DNA from: an uncultured Corynebacterium sp.
Lineage (GTDB): Bacteria; Actinomycetota; Actinomycetes; Mycobacteriales; Mycobacteriaceae
Assembly: GCF_946222985.1 (NCBI RefSeq)
Contig: NZ_CAMIFY010000006.1
Coordinates: 1 to 64,000 of the forward strand
Length of the DNA stretch: 64,000 nucleotides
Direction: 5' to 3'
The translations under genes were made by a program, and so were the position numbers. Below are positions 8,240 through 15,757 of the stretch, one piece after another. Within the stretch, counting starts at the first letter, position 1. Each line of letters opens with the position of its first letter. The notes under the pieces were generated by a model that was not told where the DNA came from, did no database searches, and saw nothing but the letters and a program-made list of their open reading frames with translations.

Positions 8240-9243
8240 CGGTTCGCCGTCGAAGCGCCCCGGCCACGCTGATCGCGGTCGGGGCGCTTCTCGCCGCTCT
8301 CGCCGCGTCGCTGCTCATCGGGGCGCGGCCGACGGCACCCGCGGAAGTCGTCGCGGTGCTGTTCGCCGGGCCGGACGCCGTGGGGCACGGGGGAGACCTC
8401 GGCCACGTCGTGTGGGACCTGCGCGTGCCGAGGACCCTGCTGGCACTGGCCGTCGGGGCCTCGATGGCGATGGCCGGGGCGATCGCCCAGTCCTGGACGC
8501 GCAACCCCCTCGCGGACCCGGGGATCATCGGAATCACCGCCGGCGCGGGATTGGCCGTGGCGGTGGGATTGACGCTCGGGGTGACGGGGGCCGTGGCCCG
8601 GGCGCCCCTGGCGGTGCTCGGCGCGGCGGTCGCGGCGCTGATCGTGTTCGGGGCGACGAGGGCGTCGGCGGATCCGCTGACCCTGATCCTCGTCGGCGTG
8701 GGCGCCTCCGCGGCGTTCACGGCGGCGACGACCCTGCTGGCGCTGCAATCCAACGCGGTGCTCGACGGCATGCGGCAATGGACCGTCGGCACCCTGGCGG
8801 GGAAGGGGACCGGCGACGTCGTGCTCGCCGCCGTCGGCTTCGCCGCCGGTGGTGCGGTCGCCGCCGTGGCCGCGCGGTCGATGGACCTGCTGGCCATGGG
8901 CGACGACGCCGCGGCCGGGCTCGGTGCGTCGCCGGGCGTGACGCGCGCGGCGATGCTCGCCGCGATCGTCGTGCTGGCCGGCGCCGCGACGGGGGCCGTG
9001 GGGCCGATCGCGTTCGTCGGATTCGCCGCGCCCCACCTGGCGCGGACGTGGAGCGGGCCGTCCCTGGTCCGCCTGTTGCCGGCCGCCGCGGTGGCCGGCG
9101 CGGCACTGACCCTGTTCGCCGATGTCGTGGGCCGCGTCATCGCGCGTCCCGGGGAAGTCGAGGTCTCGGTCGTCCTGGCGCTCGTCGGCGCCCCTCTGTT
9201 CATTCTCGCCGTGCGAAAGGGAGGATCCGATGTTCGCTCGTGA
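8236..9243 (+). CDS. Iron-siderophore ABC transporter permease 1 (FecCD family)
   Basis: This is a membrane subunit of the siderophore importer, with many hydrophobic helices and family motifs GAIAQSWTRNPLADPGIIG (residues about 85-103) and GPIAFVGFAAPHLAR near residue 255. The open frame reaches back to 8206, but the GTG at 8236 overlaps the stop of the binding-protein gene as GTGA, giving 335 residues with translational coupling. Permease 2 follows with a 14-base overlap; the two probably form a heterodimer. Confidence 0.9.
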   Translation: MTVRRRSAPATLIAVGALLAALAASLLIGARPTAPAEVVAVLFAGPDAVGHGGDLGHVVWDLRVPRTLLALAVGASMAMAGAIAQSWTRNPLADPGIIGITAGAGLAVAVGLTLGVTGAVARAPLAVLGAAVAALIVFGATRASADPLTLILVGVGASAAFTAATTLLALQSNAVLDGMRQWTVGTLAGKGTGDVVLAAVGFAAGGAVAAVAARSMDLLAMGDDAAAGLGASPGVTRAAMLAAIVVLAGAATGAVGPIAFVGFAAPHLARTWSGPSLVRLLPAAAVAGAALTLFADVVGRVIARPGEVEVSVVLALVGAPLFILAVRKGGSDVRS

Positions 9244-10279
9244 ATCGTCCGGGCCGGACCGGAGGGTCGTCTCCGTCCTCGTCGCGACCGCCGGGTTCGC
9301 GGTGATCTGGGCGGTGGCCCACGTGCTGCTGCTCTCCGTCGGTCCGGTGGGGATCCCGCCGGCGACGGTGGTCGACGTGCTCGTCGGCGGCGGCACCGGG
9401 TCCGACATCGCGGTCGTGTGGGATCTGCGGATGCCCATGGCCATCGCCACCGGCGTCGTCGGCGCCGCCCTGGGCGTGGCCGGCGCGTGGACGCAGACGT
9501 CGGCGCGCAATCCCATCGCCTCGCCCGACGTGCTGGGCGTGTCCGGAGGGGCGTCGGTCGCCGTGGTGCTGGGCACTCTCGTGGCCCGCCCGGAGTTCGC
9601 CGAGGGCATCCCGACGTTCTGGTGGCGGTGCCTGCTCGCGATGGCCGGGGCGGCGACGATCGTGGCCCTGTTGTTCGCCCTCGACGGGCTCGGCACGTCG
9701 CGCAGGGTGATCCTCGTCGGCGTGGCGCTGGCGCTGATGTGCCAGGCGGCGGTGTCCTACCTGCTGCTGCGCGCGGACCTGGCGCGCGCCGCCGAGGCCC
9801 AGACCTGGTTGGCCGGTTCGACGGGGTTCGTGCGCTGGCAGGCGGTGCCGCCGCTGGTGCTCGCCACCGTGCCGTTCCTCCTGCTCGGCGCATCGCGGTG
9901 GCGGGAAGTGCCGTTGCTCGCGCACGACGACGATTCCGCCCGCGCCCTGGGCGTCGACGTGAACCGCGTCCGCACCATCCTGCTCATCGCGTCGACGGGC
10001 CTGGTGGCCGCGACGGTGTCGGTGGTCGGCCCCATCGGTTTCGTGGCGCTGCTGGCCCCGCAGGTGGCCCGGCTGGCATCACGGGCGCCGACCCCGCCGC
10101 CGCTGGCATCCGCCGCGGCCGGGGCGGCGCTGCTGTCGAGCTGCGCGGTCATCGCCGGCGCACTGCCCGTCACCGCCCCCGTCGGCCTCGTCACCGCCAT
10201 CATCGGCGGGCCGGTGCTGGCCGTGCTCGTCATGCGCGGGAGAGCGTCCCGCATCACCACCCCGAGGAGAATCTCATGA
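9230..10279 (+). CDS. Iron-siderophore ABC transporter permease 2 (FecCD family)
   Basis: This is the second permease of the siderophore importer. It has the same motifs as its neighbour: GAWTQTSARNPIASPDVLGV and VVGPIGFVALLAPQVAR, spread through about nine hydrophobic helices. The ATG at 9230 follows AAAGGGAGG at 9217-9224 and overlaps the end of permease 1. The product is 349 residues. The ATPase gene starts inside its stop codon (ATGA). Confidence 0.9.
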   Translation: MFARESSGPDRRVVSVLVATAGFAVIWAVAHVLLLSVGPVGIPPATVVDVLVGGGTGSDIAVVWDLRMPMAIATGVVGAALGVAGAWTQTSARNPIASPDVLGVSGGASVAVVLGTLVARPEFAEGIPTFWWRCLLAMAGAATIVALLFALDGLGTSRRVILVGVALALMCQAAVSYLLLRADLARAAEAQTWLAGSTGFVRWQAVPPLVLATVPFLLLGASRWREVPLLAHDDDSARALGVDVNRVRTILLIASTGLVAATVSVVGPIGFVALLAPQVARLASRAPTPPPLASAAAGAALLSSCAVIAGALPVTAPVGLVTAIIGGPVLAVLVMRGRASRITTPRRIS

Positions 10280-11085
10280 ACGTCACCGTCGACCGGATCG
10301 TCGCGGGATACGGCGACGGCCGCGACATCGTCCGCGCGGCGTCGCTGACCGCCCGCCAGGGGGAGGTGACCACCTTGCTCGGCCCGAACGGATGCGGCAA
10401 GTCCACGTTGCTGCGCACCATGTCGCGTCTGTTGACGCCGCGGTCGGGCACGGTGCTCGTCGGCGACGACGACGTCCACGCGTCGTCCGCCGCGGAATCG
10501 GCCCGTCGCGTCGCCGTGCTGCCCCAGCACCCGATGGCCCCCGAGGGACTGTGCGTCGCCGAACTCGTCGCCCGCGGCCGTCACCCGCACCGCTCGCGGT
10601 GGCGGGGCGCCTCCCGGCGCGACCGGGAGATCGTCGCCGCGGCGATGGAGCGCACGGGCACCGCCGAATTCGCCGATGCGGACCTGGCCGAGTTGTCCGG
10701 CGGTCAGCGTCAGCGCGCATGGCTGGCGATGACGGTCGCGCAGGACACCCCGGTGCTGCTTCTCGACGAGCCCACGACCTACCTGGACCCCGCCCACGCC
10801 ATCGAAATGCTCGACCTGGTGCGGGGATTGGCCGCGGAGGGACGCACCGTGGTGATGGTCCTCCACGACCTGTCGTTGGCCGCGGCGTACTCGGACCGGG
10901 TCGTGGTGATGCGCGACGGGAAGGTGCTTGCCGACGGCACCCCGCGGGAGGCCATCGACCCGGCGCTGCTCGCCGAGGCCTACGGCCTGCGCGCCGACGT
11001 GCTCGACGATCCCGCCGGGGGAGCGGCGCCGCTCATCGTCGCCCGCGGCACGGTTCAGGCGCCCGCGCGGCCCTGGCGCCAGTAA
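10276..11085 (+). CDS. Iron-siderophore ABC transporter ATP-binding protein (FecE/FepC type)
   Basis: This is the cytoplasmic ATPase that powers the FecCD-type permease pair. Walker A is GPNGCGKST (residues about 36-44), the signature is LSGGQRQRAWLAM, Walker B is PVLLLDEPTTYLD and the switch histidine lies in VLHDLSLAA, so all ATPase motifs are intact. The ATG overlaps the preceding stop as ATGA, giving 269 residues. The 3' end overlaps the convergent siderophore-interacting gene by 31 bases. Confidence 0.92.
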   Translation: MNVTVDRIVAGYGDGRDIVRAASLTARQGEVTTLLGPNGCGKSTLLRTMSRLLTPRSGTVLVGDDDVHASSAAESARRVAVLPQHPMAPEGLCVAELVARGRHPHRSRWRGASRRDREIVAAAMERTGTAEFADADLAELSGGQRQRAWLAMTVAQDTPVLLLDEPTTYLDPAHAIEMLDLVRGLAAEGRTVVMVLHDLSLAAAYSDRVVVMRDGKVLADGTPREAIDPALLAEAYGLRADVLDDPAGGAAPLIVARGTVQAPARPWRQ

Positions 11086-12077
11086 CCCATGAACGACACC
11101 CGCGACTTGTCCACGCCGAGATCGCGCACGAGGTGGCGCCGCAGCCCCGTCACCGCCGAGGCTTCCCCGGCCAACCACGCGTAACCGCCGCCGGCGCGCC
11201 GGGCGTCGGCGACGTCCCACACGAGGTCGGGATCGTCGGCCTGATCAATCTCCGACTCCGGATCGGCTCCACCATCTTCGCCCAGGAGAAAGTCGGGGAG
11301 GTCGGCCATCGCGGAGCGCACCGCGTCGGAAAGCAGGGAACCCGGGGCGACGCCCTCGGGCCGCGCGAGCCGCAGGACGGTCCAATCCTCCGGGGCCCGC
11401 AGATCGTCGAGGTCGCGCAGATCGGGCGCCTCGACGGCGACGACGACCCGGGCGCCGGCGGGCACCGCACCGGATTCGACGATGCCGGCGATGGCGGGCA
11501 GGGCGGTTTCGTCGCCGGCGATGAGCACGGAGGTGGCGTCGCCGGGATTCCATTCGATGCCGCCGAGCCTGCCGGGCGAGGCCTCGTCGGGGCCGAGGAT
11601 GGTCAGCGGATCGCCGGGGCGCACCTGGGCGAGCCACCGGGCCGAGGGGCTCGTGGTGCCGTGGGCGACGAGATCGACGTCGAGCGCGGTGCCGGCGGCG
11701 TCGATGCGGCGGACCGTGTACGTGCGCACGTGCGGCGCCTCCGGGTGCGTCATGATCGCGCGCAGGCGGGAGAGCATCGAGTCGGTGCCGTCTCCGGATT
11801 CGTCGAAGAGGTCCGGGCCGAGGTCCGGCAGCGGCAGGGCGCGGCCGGTCGAGTCGTCGATGCGGGGGAAGAACAGCTTGATGCGCTGGTCGAGACCGCC
11901 GCGGCCGAACCGGCGGAGGCAGTCGCCGCCGACGGTGACCCGGACCATGGACGGCCGCGAGCGGTCGATCGCGGTGACGGTCGTGCGGAACAGGCGGTAG
12001 GGAGCGGGGGGTGCCGAGGTCGTGGAAGATTCGGAGGACTCGGTGGTCGAGGAAGACTCGGCAGTCGTGTTTGGCAT
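11055..12077 (-). CDS. Siderophore-interacting FAD-binding protein (ferric-siderophore reductase, ViuB/SIP family)
   Basis: SIP-family proteins are cytoplasmic flavoproteins that release iron from imported siderophores by reduction. The N-terminal barrel has RVTVGGDCLRRF and RTYTVRRID, the FAD-binding RxYT-type motif. It is followed by the GPDEAS region, an SVLIAGDETALPAIAGIV nucleotide-binding segment and a C-terminal WLAGEASAVTGLRRHLV and GYWRQGRAG motif, all typical. A Ser/Thr-rich stretch of about 25 residues precedes the domain. The start lies six bases from a TAGCCT -10 box that is itself inside a DtxR-like iron box. It is convergent with the importer operon and divergent from the exporter-fold ABC pair. 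Confidence 0.9.
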   Translation of the reverse strand: MPNTTAESSSTTESSESSTTSAPPAPYRLFRTTVTAIDRSRPSMVRVTVGGDCLRRFGRGGLDQRIKLFFPRIDDSTGRALPLPDLGPDLFDESGDGTDSMLSRLRAIMTHPEAPHVRTYTVRRIDAAGTALDVDLVAHGTTSPSARWLAQVRPGDPLTILGPDEASPGRLGGIEWNPGDATSVLIAGDETALPAIAGIVESGAVPAGARVVVAVEAPDLRDLDDLRAPEDWTVLRLARPEGVAPGSLLSDAVRSAMADLPDFLLGEDGGADPESEIDQADDPDLVWDVADARRAGGGYAWLAGEASAVTGLRRHLVRDLGVDKSRVSFMGYWRQGRAGA

Positions 12078-12095
12078 GAGGGTAGGCTATCCGAA
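12077..12095 (-). promoter_or_regulatory. DtxR-type iron box over the SIP-gene promoter
   Basis: TGAGGGTAGGCTATCCGAA matches the classic 19-bp DtxR consensus (TTAGGTTAGSCTAACCTAA) at 15 of 19 positions by my own alignment, including the central palindrome. On the minus strand it covers the -10 hexamer TAGCCT (12084-12089), six bases before the start codon, so bound repressor would block the promoter when iron is plentiful. Confidence 0.75.
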
Positions 12096-12141
12096 GTTGG
12101 AGTTCGGCGGGCGCGGATGGGGTCGTCGCCGGTCGCCCGGC

Positions 12142-12160
12142 TAAGGTGAGACTTCGTTTC
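12142..12160 (+). promoter_or_regulatory. Weak DtxR-like half site before the ABC half-transporter genes
   Basis: TAAGGTGAGACTTCGTTTC keeps the left arm of the iron-box consensus well (AGGTGAG) but not the right arm. It lies about 25-40 bases before the GTG at 12184. GGGAGAA at 12174-12180 is the ribosome site. Confidence 0.3.
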
Positions 12161-12183
12161 AGCAGTCCAACCCGGGAGAATCC

Positions 12184-13830
12184 GTGCCGCTCATCACCGC
12201 GCCGGCGAGTCCGCCGCCCATCGCGCCACCCGCGTTCGACGAGACCACGTCGCCGGCGAAGTACCAGCTGCGGGTGATGTTCTCGCGCAAGCCGGTGACC
12301 ATCCCGGCGATGCTCCTGATGATCGTCCACCAGATCTGCGAGGCGCTCGTGCCCGTGGTGGCCGGCCGCACCGTCGACACGGCCATCGCCGACGGCGATT
12401 CGTCGGCGCTGTGGTCGTGGATGCTCGTTCTCGCGGTGGTGTTCCTGGTCCTCGACGTCGCGGCGCGCTTCGGCGGGCGCCTGGGCACCATCGCCATGCT
12501 GTCCGTCGAGCACACGCTGCGCATGCAGCTCACCGACCGCATCGTCGATCGCCGGGGCTTCGCCAACGGCGCCCGTCCGCCGGGGGCTCTGCTGGCGGTG
12601 TCGACCACCGACGCCCAGAACACCGCCCGCGCGGTGATGGTGGGCCTGCGACCCGTCGCGGAGATCGCCGCGCTGATCTTCGCCTCGATCATCCTGCTGA
12701 CCGTCTCCGTGCCGATCGGCTTCGTGGTGCTCATCGGCGGCGCGCTGTTGACCTGGGGTTCCATGGCCGCCGGTGCACCGCTGCGGCGCCGGGTGGCACA
12801 CCGCCAGGCCGCCGCCGCCCGCGCGTCGGCCACCGCCGCCGACCTCGTCGCCGGTTTCCGCACCCTGGCCGGCCTCGGCGCGCGCCGCACCGCCGCGGGC
12901 CGCTACCGCGACCGTTCCCGCGAGGCCCTGGATTCCACCGTCCACGCCGTCGACGCGGAGGCCCGGCTCATCGGGTCGGTCGAGGTGCTCGGCGGCATCT
13001 TCGTCACCCTCGTCGCCGCGGGCTCCGGGATCGCGGCCATCGGCGGCCATCTCACCGTCGGCGAGCTGATCACCGTCGTCGGTCTGGCGCAGTTCATCAT
13101 CGATCCGATGACGGCCCTGGGCAAGAACGCCTCCGCCGTCTGGGCGACGTCGGTCGCCTCGGCCGAGCGCGTCCTCGGTCTGCTCCGCGAGCCGTACGCG
13201 GTCTCGGAGGACGGTGCGCCGGTGCGGGACGAGTCGCTTGACGACGCCGCGGCCCCCGCGCGCATCGTCGTCGACGGGGAAGCGGTGTCGCCGGGAGCCC
13301 AGCGGGTCATCGGCGTCGGCACCGCCGACGTCGCCGAACTCGTCGACGCGCTGACCCTGACGCACCGGCCGGAGCCGGGCAGGTACTTCGTCGACGGCGT
13401 CGACCTCGCCGACGCCGACCTCGGCGACGTCCTGGACCGCGTCGTCGTCGCGCCGCACACCGCCGACCTCTTCGACGGCACCGTGCTGGAGAACCTCCTG
13501 GCCGTGCGCCCGGACGCCACCGGCCCGGAGGTCGACGCGGCGTTGGTCGCCGCCGGCTGCGTCGACGTCGTCGAGGTGCTGCCCGACGGGTTGGACACCC
13601 GCATCGGCGACGCCGGCGTCATGCTCTCCGGCGGCCAGCGCCAGCGCATCGCACTGGCCCGCGCACTGCTGGCCGACCCGCCGGCGCTCGTCCTGGTCGA
13701 CCCGACCACCGCGGTGGACTCGGTGACCGAACAGGCGGTCGCCCGAGGCGTCGCAAAGCACAGGAGCGGACGCACGACGATCGTGCTGACGTCGGCGCCC
13801 GCCTGGGCCGCCGAGATGGAGGTGGCGTGA
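12184..13830 (+). CDS. ABC half-transporter with degenerate ATPase site (first of a heterodimer, IrtA/IrtB-like)
   Basis: The N-terminal half (residues about 30-320) is an exporter-fold transmembrane domain of about six helices. The C-terminal half is a nucleotide-binding domain that has lost its own ATP-binding features: where Walker A should be it reads VIGVGTADVAEL with no P-loop Lys/Ser, the Q-loop reads VVVAPHTADLF without Gln, Walker B ends VLVDPTTAVD with Pro in place of the catalytic Glu, and the switch region reads LTSAPAW without His. Only the signature LSGGQRQRIALARALL is intact. The partner gene follows two bases after the stop. Context with SIP suggests siderophore transport as in IrtAB, but direction and substrate are inferred. 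Confidence 0.85.
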   Translation: MPLITAPASPPPIAPPAFDETTSPAKYQLRVMFSRKPVTIPAMLLMIVHQICEALVPVVAGRTVDTAIADGDSSALWSWMLVLAVVFLVLDVAARFGGRLGTIAMLSVEHTLRMQLTDRIVDRRGFANGARPPGALLAVSTTDAQNTARAVMVGLRPVAEIAALIFASIILLTVSVPIGFVVLIGGALLTWGSMAAGAPLRRRVAHRQAAAARASATAADLVAGFRTLAGLGARRTAAGRYRDRSREALDSTVHAVDAEARLIGSVEVLGGIFVTLVAAGSGIAAIGGHLTVGELITVVGLAQFIIDPMTALGKNASAVWATSVASAERVLGLLREPYAVSEDGAPVRDESLDDAAAPARIVVDGEAVSPGAQRVIGVGTADVAELVDALTLTHRPEPGRYFVDGVDLADADLGDVLDRVVVAPHTADLFDGTVLENLLAVRPDATGPEVDAALVAAGCVDVVEVLPDGLDTRIGDAGVMLSGGQRQRIALARALLADPPALVLVDPTTAVDSVTEQAVARGVAKHRSGRTTIVLTSAPAWAAEMEVA

Positions 13831-13831
13831 C

Positions 13832-15652
13832 ATGCGCGGCATGAACCAACTGACGCAGCACCTGCGGCCGGCCTTCGGCGTCGACAGCCGCGACGCGGCC
13901 ACCGCCGCCGACCGATTCCCCGTCGCCGGGGCGGGGGAGACCTTCCGCCACCTGCGCACCCTCGTGCGCGGACGCGGACGTCGCCTGGCCGTCGCCGTGG
14001 CCGTGCTCGTCGCCGCCGCGTGGTGCGGAGTGCTCGTCCCGAAGCTCATGGGCGGCATCGTCGACGTCGTCGCCCAGGGCGGATCCCGCGGCGACATCGC
14101 CGAGCTGGCGCTGCGCATGGTCGCCGCGGCCATCGCCTCCGGCGTCCTGTCGGCCATCGGCTTCCGGCTCGTCGCGAGGCTGGCCGAAGCGGCCATCGCC
14201 GACCTGCGCGAGGACATGGTCGCCACCGCACTGGGCCTGCCGGTCGAACGCGTCGAAAAGGCGGGCGCCGGCGACGTCGTCTCCCGCGCCACCGACGACG
14301 TCGCCCAGGTCTCCGCCGCGGTGACCCAGACCCTGCCGATCGCCGCCGGCGCGGCGTTCACCGTGCTCGTGTCCATCGCCGGCGTCGGCTCCGTCGACTG
14401 GCGGTTCATGGCGGCGTTCCTCGTCGTCGCGCCGGTCCACGTCATCGCCGTGCGCGGGTACCTGCGCACCGCCCCGGCCGTGTTCGCCGCCGAGCGGGCC
14501 GCCATGGCCGAACGCGCTCGCATGGTGTTGTCGACCATCCACGGCCTGCCCGCGGTGCGGGCCTTCGGCCTGGCCGGTCTGCGTCGCCTCGGCATCGCCG
14601 AGTGGAGCTGGAAGGTCGTCCGCCACGGCGTCGACGCCCGCATCACCCACAACATCATCATGGCGCGCATGCACTTCGCCGAGTACCTCGGCATGGCGTC
14701 GACCCTGGTGCTGGGCTTCTACCTCGTGCAGGCCGGGCACACCACCATCGGCGGCGCCACCGCCGCGATGCTGCTGTTCATGCGCCTGTTCGCGCCGCTG
14801 ACGCGCATGGTGATGGTCCTCGACGTCGCCCAGTCCGGCGCGACGTCGCTTACCCGCATCGTCGGCGTGCTGCGCGAGCGCCGCCCCGAGCACGCCGACG
14901 TCGTCCCCGACCCCGGCGCCGGCGTCGAGTTGCGCGGAGTGAACTTCTCCTACGGCCGGGGCAACGCCGTCGAGGACGTCGACCTCGACGTCGCACCGGG
15001 GGAGACCGTCGCCCTCGTCGGCTCCTCCGGCGCGGGCAAATCGACCCTCGCCGCCATCGTCGCCGGCCTGCGCCTGGCCGATTCCGGCACCGTCATGGTC
15101 GGCGGCCAGGACCTCACCGTCGACTCCGAGGCCGCCCGCGGCCGCACGGTCGCCCTGGTCACCCAGGAGGTCCACGTCTTCGAGGGCACGCTCCGCGACG
15201 ATCTGACCCTCGCCGCCCCCGACGTCGACGATGCGGCGGTGCTCGCCGCGCTCGACGGCGTCGGCGCCGACTGGTTCCACCGGCTGCCCGAGGGCCTCGA
15301 CACCATCGTCGGCATCGGCGGCCACCGGCTCGACCCCGTGGCCGCCCAGCAGGTGGCGCTGGCCCGCGTGCTGCTGTCCGACCCGCCGGTGATCGTCCTC
15401 GACGAGGCCACCGCCGAAGCCGGGTCCGCCGGCGCCGACTCGCTGGCCGAGGCCGCCGACGTCGTCACCCGCGACCGCACCGCGCTCATCGTCGCCCACC
15501 GCCTCGACCAGGCGGCGGCCGCCGACCGCGTCGTCGTGATGGCGGACGGGCGTATCGTCGAATCCGGCCCCCACTCCGACCTGGTCGCCGCCGGCGGCCG
15601 CTACGCGGCCCTGTGGGGCGCCTGGTCGGAAGGCCGCCGACGCCAGGAATAG
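13832..15652 (+). CDS. ABC half-transporter, ATP-binding partner (second of the heterodimer)
   Basis: This 606-residue protein pairs an exporter-fold transmembrane domain (residues about 50-330) with an ATPase domain that is the mirror image of its partner. Walker A GSSGAGKSTL, Q-loop VTQEVHVFEG, Walker B VIVLDEAT and switch IVAHRLDQA are intact, but the ABC signature is replaced by HRLDPVAAQQVALARVLL. Its Walker motifs can therefore form one complete ATP site only with the LSGGQ of the partner. ATG codons at 13832 and 13841 are both possible; the first is used here. A strong hairpin terminator follows. In M. tuberculosis IrtAB the SIP domain is fused to IrtA; here it is a separate divergent gene. 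Confidence 0.87.
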   Translation: MRGMNQLTQHLRPAFGVDSRDAATAADRFPVAGAGETFRHLRTLVRGRGRRLAVAVAVLVAAAWCGVLVPKLMGGIVDVVAQGGSRGDIAELALRMVAAAIASGVLSAIGFRLVARLAEAAIADLREDMVATALGLPVERVEKAGAGDVVSRATDDVAQVSAAVTQTLPIAAGAAFTVLVSIAGVGSVDWRFMAAFLVVAPVHVIAVRGYLRTAPAVFAAERAAMAERARMVLSTIHGLPAVRAFGLAGLRRLGIAEWSWKVVRHGVDARITHNIIMARMHFAEYLGMASTLVLGFYLVQAGHTTIGGATAAMLLFMRLFAPLTRMVMVLDVAQSGATSLTRIVGVLRERRPEHADVVPDPGAGVELRGVNFSYGRGNAVEDVDLDVAPGETVALVGSSGAGKSTLAAIVAGLRLADSGTVMVGGQDLTVDSEAARGRTVALVTQEVHVFEGTLRDDLTLAAPDVDDAAVLAALDGVGADWFHRLPEGLDTIVGIGGHRLDPVAAQQVALARVLLSDPPVIVLDEATAEAGSAGADSLAEAADVVTRDRTALIVAHRLDQAAAADRVVVMADGRIVESGPHSDLVAAGGRYAALWGAWSEGRRRQE

Positions 15653-15665
15653 GTCCCCGGCACGA

Positions 15666-15708
15666 CCGAAGGCCCCGCACGTTCACGGAGAACGTGCGGG
15701 GCCTTCGG
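15666..15708 (+). terminator. Strong terminator after the ABC pair
   Basis: A perfect 19-bp stem runs from CCGAAGGCCC... at 15666-15684 to its complement at 15690-15708, with a five-base loop (ACGGA), followed by TTTTT. It ends the ABC pair and could also act on the convergent actA transcript, although the minus side lacks a T-run. Confidence 0.92.
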
Positions 15709-15757
15709 TTTTTCCGTCGTCAAGCGACGGAAGAAGCGGGGAAGCGGGCGCGGTGGC

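Noticed and set aside
11245..14694. A very long open frame of about 1,149 codons on the minus strand opposite the SIP and ABC genes
   Set aside because: It is the antisense shadow of real genes at about 70 percent GC. The translation is Arg/Pro/Gly/His-rich and shows no family motifs, whereas the opposite strand has complete domains.
15671..15703. Terminator considered as a fully bidirectional element for actA as well
   Set aside because: The stem works in both directions, but the T-run exists only on the plus side; assigned mainly to the ABC pair.
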